Shown here: piece after piece, positions 8,203 to 15,693 of the stretch
Numbering within the stretch: position 1 is the first letter of the stretch
How the letters are laid out: each line of letters opens with the position of its first letter
Assembly: GCA_004555765.1 (NCBI GenBank)
Contig: SFHG01000020.1
Location: forward strand, 1-44,471
Source of the DNA: Bacteroidales bacterium
GTDB taxonomy: Bacteria > Bacteroidota > Bacteroidia > Bacteroidales > Porphyromonadaceae
DNA length: 44,471 bases
Direction of reading: 5' to 3'
Notes under the pieces: generated by a model
Database searches by the model: none
What the model was told of the DNA's origin: nothing
Seen by the model: only the letters and a program-made list of their open reading frames with translations
Translations under genes and position numbers: made by a program

Positions 8203-9093
8203 TCAGATGCGGTCGAGGATGATACGGACGAGGTCTTCGATTGTGCCTTTGTAGTTCGTATTCATCTCTTCGCTCTTTCTGCCCGCTATGATGGTGCAGA
8301 CGGTGAGCACCTTGTGTCCGAGGATGGCACCGATGCCGGCGAGGGCGGAGGACTCCATCTCGAAGTTCGTGATTTTCTGCCCCCGGTACTCGAATGCCCC
8401 GATTTTGGCGTTCATTTCCGGATCCGCGAGCTTGCCCCTGAGGCGCCTTCCCTGAGGTGCGTAGAAGCCGTTGCAGGCGATGGTGGCACCTTTCACGATG
8501 TCCGTGCCGTCCGTGATTTTGGTCAAAAGGTCGTCCGGAGCCTTTACGACATAGGGTTTGAGCCCGTAAATGTTCCACTTAAGCTGCTCGCGGAGCGCTT
8601 TTTCGAAATCGTGATCCACCACTTCGTCTTCGTCGGCGTAGAAGTGCAGTACGCCGTCGAATCCGATGGCGTAGGATGCTGCCACATAGGAGCCGATGGG
8701 CGTGAAGTCCTGAAGTCCGCCACTGGTGCCGACGCGCACGATGGTAAGGCTCTTGAGGTCTTTTTTTGCGGTGCGGGTCTTAAAGTCGATATTGGCGAGG
8801 GCATCAAGCTCATTGAGTACGATTTCGATATTGTCTCCACCTATGCCGTGGGAGAGGGCGGTGATGCGTTTGCCTTTGTAGGTGCCGGTGACGGTGTGAA
8901 ACTCCCTATTCGTGACATCTACCTCACGGGTGTCGAAGTTTTCCGCTATCATATCCACGCGAGAGGGATCTCCGCAGATAATGAGTTTGTCGGCTATGTC
9001 CTCCGGCTTGAGGTGGAGGTGAAAGATGCTGCCGTCGTCGTTGATGATGAGTTCGGAAGGGGGTATGACGAAAGGACGATTTTCTTCGGACAT
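8203..9093 (-). CDS. udp: Nucleoside phosphorylase, uridine-phosphorylase type
   Basis: The 296-aa protein belongs to the PNP/UDP phosphorylase superfamily, cleaving a nucleoside with phosphate to free base and ribose-1-phosphate (pyrimidine salvage). Signs are the phosphate-binding region near LIICGDPSRVD (residues 36-46) and ALSHGIGGDNIEI (78-90), TIVRVGTSGGLQ (about 116-127), and the purine/pyrimidine and ribose site ITNFEMESSAL near residue 240. The start ATG lies only 9 nt after the floA stop, so it is probably the last gene of nfeD-floA-udp. Uridine preference is inferred from overall similarity to Bacteroidetes Udp-type proteins; purine nucleoside use is not excluded. Confidence 0.85.
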   Translation of the reverse strand: MSEENRPFVIPPSELIINDDGSIFHLHLKPEDIADKLIICGDPSRVDMIAENFDTREVDVTNREFHTVTGTYKGKRITALSHGIGGDNIEIVLNELDALANIDFKTRTAKKDLKSLTIVRVGTSGGLQDFTPIGSYVAASYAIGFDGVLHFYADEDEVVDHDFEKALREQLKWNIYGLKPYVVKAPDDLLTKITDGTDIVKGATIACNGFYAPQGRRLRGKLADPEMNAKIGAFEYRGQKITNFEMESSALAGIGAILGHKVLTVCTIIAGRKSEEMNTNYKGTIEDLVRIILDRI

Positions 9094-9102
9094 AATAGGT
9101 CT

Positions 9103-10107
9103 TTATTTATTGGTGTTGGAGGTATTGCCGGTTTCGCCTGCGATGGAATCGCGCATCGCAGTGTCGGCTTGAATGTTCTTGAACTTGTAGTAGTCCATGA
9201 TTCCGAGATTGCCGTTTCGGAAAGCCTCTGCCATAGCCAGGGGCACTTCGGCTTCGGCTTCGATGACCTTGGCGCGGGCTTGCTGGGCGAGGGCGCGCAT
9301 TTCCTGCTCCTGTGCCACAGCCATGGCACGGCGCTCTTCGGCTTTGGCCTGTGCGATGTTTTTGTCCGCTTGAGCTTGGTCCATCTGGAGGACGGCACCG
9401 ATATTCTTACCGATGTCGATGTCTGCGATATCGATGGAGAGAATCTCGAAAGCCGTACCGGCATCAAGGCCTTTCTTGAGGACGAGTTTGGAGATGGTAT
9501 CGGGGTTTTCGAGGACGATGGTGTGGCGATCCGAGGAGCCGATGCTGGTGACGATGCCTTCGCCGACGCGTGCGAGGATGGTTTCTTCGCCTGCCCCGCC
9601 GACGAGCTGACGGATGTTGGCGCGGACAGTGACACGGGCTTTGGCGATGAGCTGGATGCCGTCTTTGGCCACGGCGGTCACGGGCGGGGTGTCGATGACC
9701 TTGGGGTTGACGGACATCTGCACTGCGTCGAGGACGTCGCGACCTGCGAGGTCGATGGCCGCCGCCATGCCGAAAGGCAGGTCTATGTTCGCTTTATTGG
9801 CACTCACAAGCGCGTGTACCACTTGCGAGACGTGTCCCCCTGCGAGGTAATGCGCTTCGAGCTCGTCGCGGGTGAGGGAGAGTCCGGCTTTGTGGGCTTC
9901 GACCATTGCTTTGGCGATGACGTCTGGCGGGACGTTGCGGATGCGCATCAGGAAGAGTTGCCACAGCGAGATATTCACCCCGGATGCAGTGGTGGACACC
10001 CAGAGCAGGATGGGGAAGTAGCGAAGGAAGATGATAAGGACAATGAGCGCTATCGCGGCAAACACGGTCCAAATCACCAGTGAGTTTTGGAATAGAAAAG
10101 GTTCCAT
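9103..10107 (-). CDS. floA: Flotillin-like protein FloA
   Basis: The 334-aa bacterial flotillin of the UPF0365/FloA type is proposed to organise membrane microdomains. A single N-terminal hydrophobic segment (about residues 9-35; LVIWTVFAAIALIVLIIFLRYFP region) anchors it. A PHB/SPFH-like domain follows (KARVTVRANIRQLVGGAGEETI), then an alanine/glutamate/glutamine-rich coiled coil (QADKNIAQAKAEERRAMAVAQEQEMRALA read in parts, about 245-300). The chosen start is ATG 10105-10107 (MEPFLFQNS); the frame stays open upstream but only through repeat DNA. nfeD lies upstream on the same strand, the usual partner of flotillins. Confidence 0.92.
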   Translation of the reverse strand: MEPFLFQNSLVIWTVFAAIALIVLIIFLRYFPILLWVSTTASGVNISLWQLFLMRIRNVPPDVIAKAMVEAHKAGLSLTRDELEAHYLAGGHVSQVVHALVSANKANIDLPFGMAAAIDLAGRDVLDAVQMSVNPKVIDTPPVTAVAKDGIQLIAKARVTVRANIRQLVGGAGEETILARVGEGIVTSIGSSDRHTIVLENPDTISKLVLKKGLDAGTAFEILSIDIADIDIGKNIGAVLQMDQAQADKNIAQAKAEERRAMAVAQEQEMRALAQQARAKVIEAEAEVPLAMAEAFRNGNLGIMDYYKFKNIQADTAMRDSIAGETGNTSNTNK

Positions 10108-10160
10108 AGGTTTGAAGTATTTGATTTGAAATAAAGTTCGGCGTTTTATCGTGGTGTGCG

Positions 10161-10262
10161 TCCCGGGTACAAACGGGATACAGACCAAAAAAGTCTCCCC
10201 GGTACGTATCCGGCTCCTGCGGGGGTACGGGCAAAAAGTTTGTCTCGGTACGTCCGGGATTT
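10161..10262. repeat. Dispersed palindromic repeat copy J (between nfeD and floA)
   Basis: The space between nfeD and floA holds GGGATACAGACC (10175-10186), CCGGTACGTATCCGG (10199-10213), GGGGGTACGGGC (10220-10231) and CTCGGTACGTCCGGG (10245-10259). These are the same CAGACC and GGTACGTNC modules seen in the other copies. It interrupts an otherwise conserved gene pair without separating the two genes. Confidence 0.75.
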
Positions 10263-10290
10263 TTCCCTCCGTCGGTCTGCCCGCATTCGG

Positions 10291-10812
10291 TCAGATGGCG
10301 GGGGACGGTTGGTCGCCTTTTGGTCCGTACATCAAGTCGTCCTTAATGACGCGCACGAATACCTTGTTATTCTCAATCCGAGAGACATAGATGGGCGTCC
10401 CCTCCATAATAAACCCCTCCTCGCTCTCGACATAAAATATCTCGCCCTCTATCTCGGCGTTGCCCCCGAGAGTGAGACGGCTTCGCGCGATGCCGCGATC
10501 GCCCCGATTCAGGGAGGGAGGCAGGGTGTTGACTTTTTCCTCCACCTTTTCGCTAAGGGCAAACCCCTTGAGATCCCTTTTGCTCAAAAGCCAAAAGCCG
10601 AGTGCAAAGAGAACGGCTACGATGACGATAAAAATCATCCCGAGAGTGCCATAGCCCGAGAGAAAGAGGTAGCCGCTGATCCCGACAAGTCCGAGACCTC
10701 CGAGGATGCCGGGCAGTCCGAAGCCGGGGAGGAAAAAGATTTCCCCCAGGATAAGCGCGGCGACGACGACAGCCGCCACGATGGTAAGGAGGATAAGTAC
10801 AGTAAGGCTCAT
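10291..10812 (-). CDS. NfeD-like membrane protein (short form)
   Basis: The 173-aa protein has hydrophobic segments at about residues 3-25, 30-55 and 58-78 and a C-terminal soluble OB-fold (about 105-165; GIARSRLTLGGNAEIEGEIFYVESEEGFIMEGTPIYVSRIENNKVFVR in parts). That is the layout of short NfeD1b proteins without the protease domain. NfeD proteins act with flotillins at the membrane, and floA lies directly downstream. Upstream is the PD40-like gene, whose stop is 51 nt away. Confidence 0.88.
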   Translation of the reverse strand: MSLTVLILLTIVAAVVVAALILGEIFFLPGFGLPGILGGLGLVGISGYLFLSGYGTLGMIFIVIVAVLFALGFWLLSKRDLKGFALSEKVEEKVNTLPPSLNRGDRGIARSRLTLGGNAEIEGEIFYVESEEGFIMEGTPIYVSRIENNKVFVRVIKDDLMYGPKGDQPSPAI

Positions 10813-10863
10813 AGGCTTTCAGAGTTTATTTTGTGGGGTGTCAAGTGGAAATTTCTTGGATGT

Positions 10864-12168
10864 TCAGTGGGCAGCGGTTTCACTCTTGATGAGTTCGTTC
10901 AGAAGGGTACGGAGCTCGGCTCTGCGATCCTTCAATTCTTTTTCAAGCGCAAGTATCTCCGAGGAGACGGATTTTTTTGAGGTGCCGCCTTTTGCATACT
11001 CCTCCCTTAAGTTTCTGAGGCGCGCAGTCTCCGACAGCACGCTCTCCTCAAAATCGAGATAGCGGTCCAGGATGCTTGCCGAGGCGGGATTTCGGAGGTC
11101 TTTTTTGCCGTAAATGGTGCGGTCTTTAATCCGGACAATGGGTTCTGCGGCAGATTCGGGTCGAACCGCGTGCCCTTCAAACATCGGCGCGTCGGGTTTC
11201 GCCACAGGAGACCGGAAAAGAAGATAAGCCGAGAGCGAGTCTTTTGCGGCAGGAAGGGAGCCGGCTTCGCCCTTGGTGTACTTGACGAGCGTGGCACTAC
11301 TCTCCGGACTGTCCCGATCCGTAACGAAAGCACCTGTTTCGGTCGCTTCGTCGTAGATGTAGGCATAGTCGTCGGCGTGAGAATTGACCGGTATGGGCAA
11401 TTGCTGCGGTACAAGGAGCGTATGCGTCTCCGCATCGTAGCGGCTCACGAAAATGTCCCGCCCGCCGAGGGTCTCGGGTCCCGAGTAAGAGAAGTAAAGG
11501 GTTTCGCCATCGGAGAGGAGGAAGGGGTACGAAAACTTGCCCGGGGAATCAAGTCCGAGCACCGTCACCTCTTCCATATTCGCCTCATCCCACGACCAGT
11601 CTCCCAATCGGTACACGAGACCGAAAGTCTCGCCTCCTCCCGTCTTGGGAATCACCTGCCAGCGCACTTTCCCGTCCGAAGGAGTAAAGGATTTTTCGGA
11701 GATTTGACCAGCCGGAGCCGCCATCTCCGTGATCAACCGCGAGATCTCGGAAGAGGTTCCTCTCCGAGGTGTACCCACAAGGGAGACCGGCAGCGCCGAC
11801 TGCAGCATCCTTTCCTCTCTCTGTATCAGTATGGTCAGGCGCTCAAAGAGTGCCCCGTCCTTTACCTTTTTTCGCGTAATGCTGCCAAGGAGAGCGGAGG
11901 CGTGCGCGGGATCGAAGCGCGCAAGGGACAGCTCCGCAGAGAGCATTTTTTGATCCGGGGTTCCCGCCTCCTTTTTGCCGAGACCTTTTTGGTATTCCGC
12001 CACGGCATCATAGTCTCCTGCCGCCAGGTCCCGGCGTGCCTTTTCAAAAGGTGTGAGGACGGTGCTGTCACCCGGGACGGCTGCCTCAACCTTCTCTGCC
12101 GCAAAAGCGGGCAGAGCGAGCATAAGAAAAAGCGGATATATGACGGAGAATCTAAACCTATTCTTCAT
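10864..12168 (-). CDS. Secreted protein with PD40/WD40-like repeats and coiled-coil tail, function unknown
   Basis: The 434-aa protein begins MKNRFRFSVIYPLFLMLALPAFA, a typical signal peptide; this start (ATG 12166-12168) was chosen over an upstream one that would hide the signal. An alpha-helical TPR-like region (about 40-130) precedes a beta-propeller-like stretch containing YPFLLSDGETLYFSYSG and GGRDIFVSRYD (about 215-250), the PD40 signature found in OmpA-linked and T9SS-related proteins. The last ~75 residues are charged and predicted coiled coil (ETARLRNLREEYAKGG, LALEKELKDRRAELRTLL). No OmpA domain or lipobox is visible. A -7 element lies about 55 nt upstream. I do not recognise a specific function. 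Confidence 0.75.
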   Translation of the reverse strand: MKNRFRFSVIYPLFLMLALPAFAAEKVEAAVPGDSTVLTPFEKARRDLAAGDYDAVAEYQKGLGKKEAGTPDQKMLSAELSLARFDPAHASALLGSITRKKVKDGALFERLTILIQREERMLQSALPVSLVGTPRRGTSSEISRLITEMAAPAGQISEKSFTPSDGKVRWQVIPKTGGGETFGLVYRLGDWSWDEANMEEVTVLGLDSPGKFSYPFLLSDGETLYFSYSGPETLGGRDIFVSRYDAETHTLLVPQQLPIPVNSHADDYAYIYDEATETGAFVTDRDSPESSATLVKYTKGEAGSLPAAKDSLSAYLLFRSPVAKPDAPMFEGHAVRPESAAEPIVRIKDRTIYGKKDLRNPASASILDRYLDFEESVLSETARLRNLREEYAKGGTSKKSVSSEILALEKELKDRRAELRTLLNELIKSETAAH

Positions 12169-12221
12169 TCTTTGGGTGTAAAAACAGTGTCGCAGAGGGC
12201 GTGCCTTTTCGGTACGCCTCT

Positions 12222-12229
12222 CAAATTTA
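12222..12229 (-). promoter_or_regulatory. -7 element upstream of the PD40-like gene
   Basis: The minus strand reads TAAATTTG, a match to TAnnTTTG, about 55 nt upstream of the ATG at 12168. A TTTG lies 15 nt further upstream, a little closer than the usual spacing. Confidence 0.5.
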
Positions 12230-12249
12230 CACAAAAATACGGATCAAAC

Positions 12250-12336
12250 GAGGTACGTACCGGGAATACCTCCGCGGTACGTGTCCCGTATCTTTCCCGC
12301 ACAGACCGAGAAAAACGTCTCGGTACGTACCTCTTT
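12250..12336. repeat. Dispersed palindromic repeat copy I
   Basis: GAGGTACGTACCGGG (12250-12264), GCGGTACGTGTCCCGTATC (12274-12292), CACAGACCGAG (12300-12310) and CTCGGTACGTACCTC (12319-12333) lie between divergent transcription units (the PD40-like gene and tRNA-His). The first and last modules are inverted copies that can pair (GAGGTACGTACCG-like arms). Confidence 0.75.
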
Positions 12337-12411
12337 TGGTTCGGTGCTCGGAGTGAAGAGCTCGGCGTTACAAAACGGAGGGTTAATTTTTAAGGGCACG
12401 GAGCGCACTAT

Positions 12412-12441
12412 TTTGCAGTATCCAAACTTTTGGTATCTTTG
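12412..12441 (+). promoter_or_regulatory. Promoter of tRNA-His
   Basis: A TTTG at 12412-12415 and TATCTTTG at 12434-12441 are separated by 18 nt, close to the Bacteroidetes -33/-7 arrangement. The expected transcript start is about 40 nt upstream of the tRNA. Confidence 0.7.
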
Positions 12442-12488
12442 CACAAGCTTTCCGAGAGAAACAGTGACTTCGGGTAAGCGGTTAATAT

Positions 12489-12562
12489 GGTGACCATAGC
12501 TCAGTTGGTAGAGCACCGGATTGTGGTTCCGGTTGTCGAGGGTTCGAAACCCTCTGGTCACC
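12489..12562 (+). tRNA. tRNA-His (GTG)
   Basis: A full cloverleaf can be drawn. The acceptor stem GTGACCA pairs with TGGTCAC, with the tRNA-His-specific extra G-1 (12489) opposite discriminator C73 (12562). The D arm begins GCTC, the anticodon stem is CCGGA/TCCGG with loop TTGTGGT, and the T arm is GAGGG-TTCGAAA-CCCTC. The 3' CCA is not encoded (CTC follows). Confidence 0.97.
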
Positions 12563-12575
12563 CTCTCACTTTACG

Positions 12576-12619
12576 ACGGCTTTTGATTCCATCCGGCATC
12601 AAGAGCCGTTTATTTTTTT
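12576..12619 (+). terminator. Intrinsic terminator after tRNA-His
   Basis: ACGGCTTTTGAT (12576-12587) pairs with ATCAAGAGCCGT (12598-12609), a 12-bp stem with one G-T wobble. TTATTTTTTT follows. Confidence 0.85.
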
Positions 12620-12661
12620 GTCCGCACCTTTTCTTCCCCCGCACATAGGGCGAAAAAGCGT

Positions 12662-12669
12662 TACCTTTG
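12662..12669 (+). promoter_or_regulatory. -7 element of the pab operon, very close to the start codon
   Basis: TACCTTTG matches TAnnTTTG and ends only 8 nt before the pabA ATG (12678). Transcription would start at or just before the start codon, giving a leaderless or nearly leaderless mRNA. No purine-rich ribosome binding site is present. Confidence 0.5.
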
Positions 12670-12677
12670 CCTGTGTT

Positions 12678-13271
12678 ATGATTTTAATCATCGATAACTA
12701 CGACTCTTTTACCTACAACCTCGTCACCTACTTCCGTCTCTTGGGTGAGGAGGTAGTGGTGCGTCTCAATGACCGGACGGATATCGAAGGTATCACGGCG
12801 CTCGCTCCGGAGGCTGTCTGCATCTCCCCGGGGCCCAAAAGACCGGAAGACGCACCTCTTTCGCTCGAGATTTTTCGTCGTCTCTCCGGACACATCCCCA
12901 TACTCGGTGTCTGCCTCGGGCATCAGGCTTTTGCCGCTTCCCTCGGCATCCCCGTCGTCGAAGGTCCGAGACCGATGCACGGCAAGATTTCACCCATCAC
13001 GCACGACGGCAAAGGGCTGTTTCGGAACCTACCTTCGCCCCTCGAAGTGATGAGGTACCACTCCCTCATCGTCTCGGATGCAACTTTTGTGAATGGCTCT
13101 TTCGGGACGGTTCGTGTCACCTCACGGACGGCGGACGGCGTGATTATGGGACTGAGGGATGAGACCCGCAGGGTGGAGACGGTGCAGTTTCACCCCGAGA
13201 GCGTGGGGACACGGCACGGACTGACAATGATCGAAAACTTCCTCTATGAGATACGGCGCCATCAAGAATAA
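12678..13271 (+). CDS. pabA: Aminodeoxychorismate synthase, glutamine amidotransferase subunit
   Basis: This class I glutamine amidotransferase (197 aa) releases ammonia from glutamine for the PabB subunit in p-aminobenzoate synthesis. The triad is visible: Cys79 in GVCLGHQ, His172 and Glu174 in FHPES. The N-terminus MILIIDNYDSFTYNL is typical of PabA/TrpG. The start ATG 12678 was chosen because an upstream in-frame ATG (12618) lies before the promoter and within terminator DNA. The gene overlaps pabB by 26 bp. The same subunit could also serve anthranilate synthase, but no trp genes are near. Confidence 0.93.
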   Translation: MILIIDNYDSFTYNLVTYFRLLGEEVVVRLNDRTDIEGITALAPEAVCISPGPKRPEDAPLSLEIFRRLSGHIPILGVCLGHQAFAASLGIPVVEGPRPMHGKISPITHDGKGLFRNLPSPLEVMRYHSLIVSDATFVNGSFGTVRVTSRTADGVIMGLRDETRRVETVQFHPESVGTRHGLTMIENFLYEIRRHQE

Positions 13272-14628
13272 GCCTGTCGAGACCTCCCTCACGCCCTTGG
13301 CGATACTACGGAGGATAAAGGGTGAAAGGATGCCCTTTTTCCTCGACAGTGCCAAGGGAGACAAAAAGCTCGGCAATAAGAGTTACCTCGGCTGCAATCC
13401 CCGGGAGACTTTGAAATCCCGGGGCAGTGAGATCGTCGTCGAAGGTCGGGACAGCAGGCACCTTATGGCAGAAGATCCACTCGGCGTACTTCGGGAGCTA
13501 CTGGACAAGTACCCCAAGGCGGAGTCATCCTCGGGGCTCACTTGCGGTGCCGTGGGCTGTCTCAGCTACGACTTTGCCGCGCATAACCTCGGTATCAACT
13601 TCACTAATGAAAAGCCCGCAGAAGTGTGGGACCTTTTCTTCGGCATCTACACGTCCGTCCTCGAGTGGGACACCGGGAGCGGGAAGTACACCCTTCACTA
13701 CCTGGACGAGACGGAGGTCGGTTTTTGGGAAAAAGTCCTTTCGGAGGATCTCAAAGCAGAGGAGGACGAAGACGGATGGGAGAAGCGTCTCTCGGGGCTG
13801 ATCTTCCCGGAAGAAGACCTATACTGCGACGGGTTCCGCAAGATCAAAGAGCACATCCGCAAGGGCGACGTGTACGAAGTCAACCTCTCGCAGTGCTTTG
13901 AAGCCCGCGACACCGCAGACCCCGTCGCGCTCTACACGCAGCTCCGAAAGAAAAATCCCGCCGACTTTATGACCTATATGGACTTCGGTCCGTACCAAGT
14001 CCTCTCTTCCTCCCCTGAGCGCCTCTTCGAGTGCAGGAGCCGAGTCGTCACCACGAGACCGATCAAAGGTACCATCGCGAGGGGTAAGACGGCAGAAGAA
14101 GACCTGGAGGCACGAGAGACACTTATCCACAGCGAGAAAGACATCTCGGAGCTACTGATGATCGTCGACCTGATGCGCAACGACCTCTCCCTCTCCTGCA
14201 TCCCCGAGAGCGTCCGGGTGGACGAGATGTACCGCCTCGAGTCGTACGCCAATGTCCACCACCTCGTCTCTACGATAGAGGGCAGACTGAGGGAGGGAGA
14301 GGATGCCATCAGTCTGATGCGGCACGTCTTCCCCGGCGGATCCATCACGGGAGCTCCCAAGCGGGCAGCCGTGGAAGTCATCGAAGAAGTCGAAGCCTTC
14401 TCCAGAGGTATCTACACCGGCTCCCTCGGGTACTTTTCCCTCAATGGAGACGCGGACTTCAATATCCTGATACGCACCATCCTCAAGCAAGGGGACAGGT
14501 GCTGTTTTTACGGCGGTGGTGCCATCACCTGGGACTCGGATGAGGAGGTCGAGTACGACGAGACGATCGCCAAAAGCAGCCCCCTCATCGACCTCTTCAC
14601 CACCTTGGACGACGAAGACGAAGCGTGA
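13246..14628 (+). CDS. pabB: Aminodeoxychorismate synthase component I
   Basis: This chorismate-binding enzyme (460 aa) turns chorismate and ammonia into 4-amino-4-deoxychorismate. The C-terminal chorismate-binding domain contains KGDVYEVNLSQCF (about 206-218), SSSPERLFE, RPIKGTIARG, DLMRNDLS, GGSITGAPKRAAVEVIEE and YTGSLGYFS. The PIKGT lysine is the residue that separates PabB from TrpE (which has PIAGT), so aminodeoxychorismate is the expected product. The start ATG at 13246 overlaps the pabA 3' end, and TGA 14626-14628 is followed one base later by the pabC ATG. Gene order A-B-C implies coordinated folate-precursor synthesis. Confidence 0.94.
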   Translation: MRYGAIKNKPVETSLTPLAILRRIKGERMPFFLDSAKGDKKLGNKSYLGCNPRETLKSRGSEIVVEGRDSRHLMAEDPLGVLRELLDKYPKAESSSGLTCGAVGCLSYDFAAHNLGINFTNEKPAEVWDLFFGIYTSVLEWDTGSGKYTLHYLDETEVGFWEKVLSEDLKAEEDEDGWEKRLSGLIFPEEDLYCDGFRKIKEHIRKGDVYEVNLSQCFEARDTADPVALYTQLRKKNPADFMTYMDFGPYQVLSSSPERLFECRSRVVTTRPIKGTIARGKTAEEDLEARETLIHSEKDISELLMIVDLMRNDLSLSCIPESVRVDEMYRLESYANVHHLVSTIEGRLREGEDAISLMRHVFPGGSITGAPKRAAVEVIEEVEAFSRGIYTGSLGYFSLNGDADFNILIRTILKQGDRCCFYGGGAITWDSDEEVEYDETIAKSSPLIDLFTTLDDEDEA

Positions 14629-14629
14629 T

Positions 14630-15421
14630 ATGATCAGACGAAAAGCGACTTGGAATAATCCTCCGGACAGAGGCGTAAAGTACGGAATGGGTCTCTTCGA
14701 GACCATCAAGGTCATCGATGGGAAGCCTCAGTTTCTCCGCCTGCACCTCGAGCGGCTCATCCGGGGGGTGGACTTCGTGGGCATACAGGCACCCGGGCTT
14801 TATGAGCACATCCTCGACGAAATCGCCTCACTCCCCATCCAGGGCAATAACACCGTCAGTCTCACCGTTGCCGATGCCCCAAACGGCTACAACATTCTCG
14901 TCTCGAGTGAAGTCCGCAACCACAACCCCTACCGGGAACTCGGACTGAAGGTCACGGCATCGGCTCCTGCCATACGGGATGCCTATAACCCCCTCAACCG
15001 CTTCAAGACCTGCAACTACCTCCTCAATTACCTCACCCACAACCGTGCTCGGGAGAAGGGGTTCGACGAAGTACTCTTTTTGAATCAGTTCGGGGGTGTG
15101 ACGGAGGGAACGTTCACCAACTTCTTCTTCATCAAAGGAAACAAAGTCCTCACTCCTCCGCCCTCTGAAGGTCTGCTGCCCGGTGTCTTTCGCGAAGTCC
15201 TCACGGACGCACTCCGCAGCGCAGGCATCGAAGTGGAGGAGCGCCGTATCCTCTTTTCCGAAGACATCGGCAGGATGGACGGCGCCTTCGTCACCAATTC
15301 ACTCATCCCGATGGAGCGCGTCTCGGAGATCGACGGCGTGGCGCTCGGTGTCCCCCCTCTGTACCTTAGGATTCTGGACATAGCCCGCACTTTGGATCCT
15401 ACCATACCGACTGCAGAATAG
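14630..15421 (+). CDS. pabC: Aminodeoxychorismate lyase (class IV PLP enzyme)
   Basis: PabC splits aminodeoxychorismate to p-aminobenzoate and pyruvate. The 263-aa product starts at ATG 14630, one base after the pabB stop. Fold type IV signatures are Lys126 in RFKTCNY (the likely PLP Schiff-base lysine) and VTEGTFTNFFFIKG (about 157-170), which includes the conserved Glu and the phosphate-binding residues. The N-terminal MGLFETIKV block is also typical. By sequence alone branched-chain or D-amino acid aminotransferase activity is possible, but the pabA-pabB context makes PabC the clear choice. Downstream lies repeat copy H. Confidence 0.92.
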   Translation: MIRRKATWNNPPDRGVKYGMGLFETIKVIDGKPQFLRLHLERLIRGVDFVGIQAPGLYEHILDEIASLPIQGNNTVSLTVADAPNGYNILVSSEVRNHNPYRELGLKVTASAPAIRDAYNPLNRFKTCNYLLNYLTHNRAREKGFDEVLFLNQFGGVTEGTFTNFFFIKGNKVLTPPPSEGLLPGVFREVLTDALRSAGIEVEERRILFSEDIGRMDGAFVTNSLIPMERVSEIDGVALGVPPLYLRILDIARTLDPTIPTAE

Positions 15422-15443
15422 GTGCTTACCTTAGGTAAAAATT

Positions 15444-15528
15444 TCGGTCGTACCGGGGCGATACTCCCGGTACGTACCGCGCGTCAAAAAGATACAGACC
15501 GACGAAAGACGCTTCGTCTGTGTCTGAA
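15444..15528. repeat. Dispersed palindromic repeat copy H (after pabC)
   Basis: TCGGTCGTACCGGGG (15444-15458) and CCCGGTACGTACCG (15466-15479) precede GATACAGACCGACGAA (15491-15506). The latter folds with TTCGTC-TGT-GTCTG (15513-15526) into a hairpin followed by AAAA. It probably marks the end of the pab transcript. The rest of the 272-nt spacer is AT-rich promoter DNA for the transporter. Confidence 0.75.
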
Positions 15529-15575
15529 AATCCGAGAAACCGAAATACGAAAGTCATACTTTAAGAAAAAAAGCG

Positions 15576-15583
15576 TAAATTTG
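15576..15583 (+). promoter_or_regulatory. -7 element of the peptide transporter gene
   Basis: TAAATTTG matches TAnnTTTG and lies about 110 nt upstream of the ATG at 15694. An A-rich run (AAGAAAAAAAGCG) precedes it. No clear -33 TTTG is seen. Confidence 0.5.
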
Positions 15584-15693
15584 TCTCCTGAGCGCCCGAA
15601 CCACAGCAAGGAGTACGCTTACCGGAAAACCCGTTTCATTGAAAATCAAAGTGAGACTTAATCATTCAATAACACCTCTATAAAGCTTCTTAT

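Noticed and set aside
8314..10083. 589-codon plus-strand open frame opposite udp and floA
   Set aside because: It spans two convincing minus-strand genes and their junction, with a composition rich in Asp/Gly/Val typical of antisense frames.
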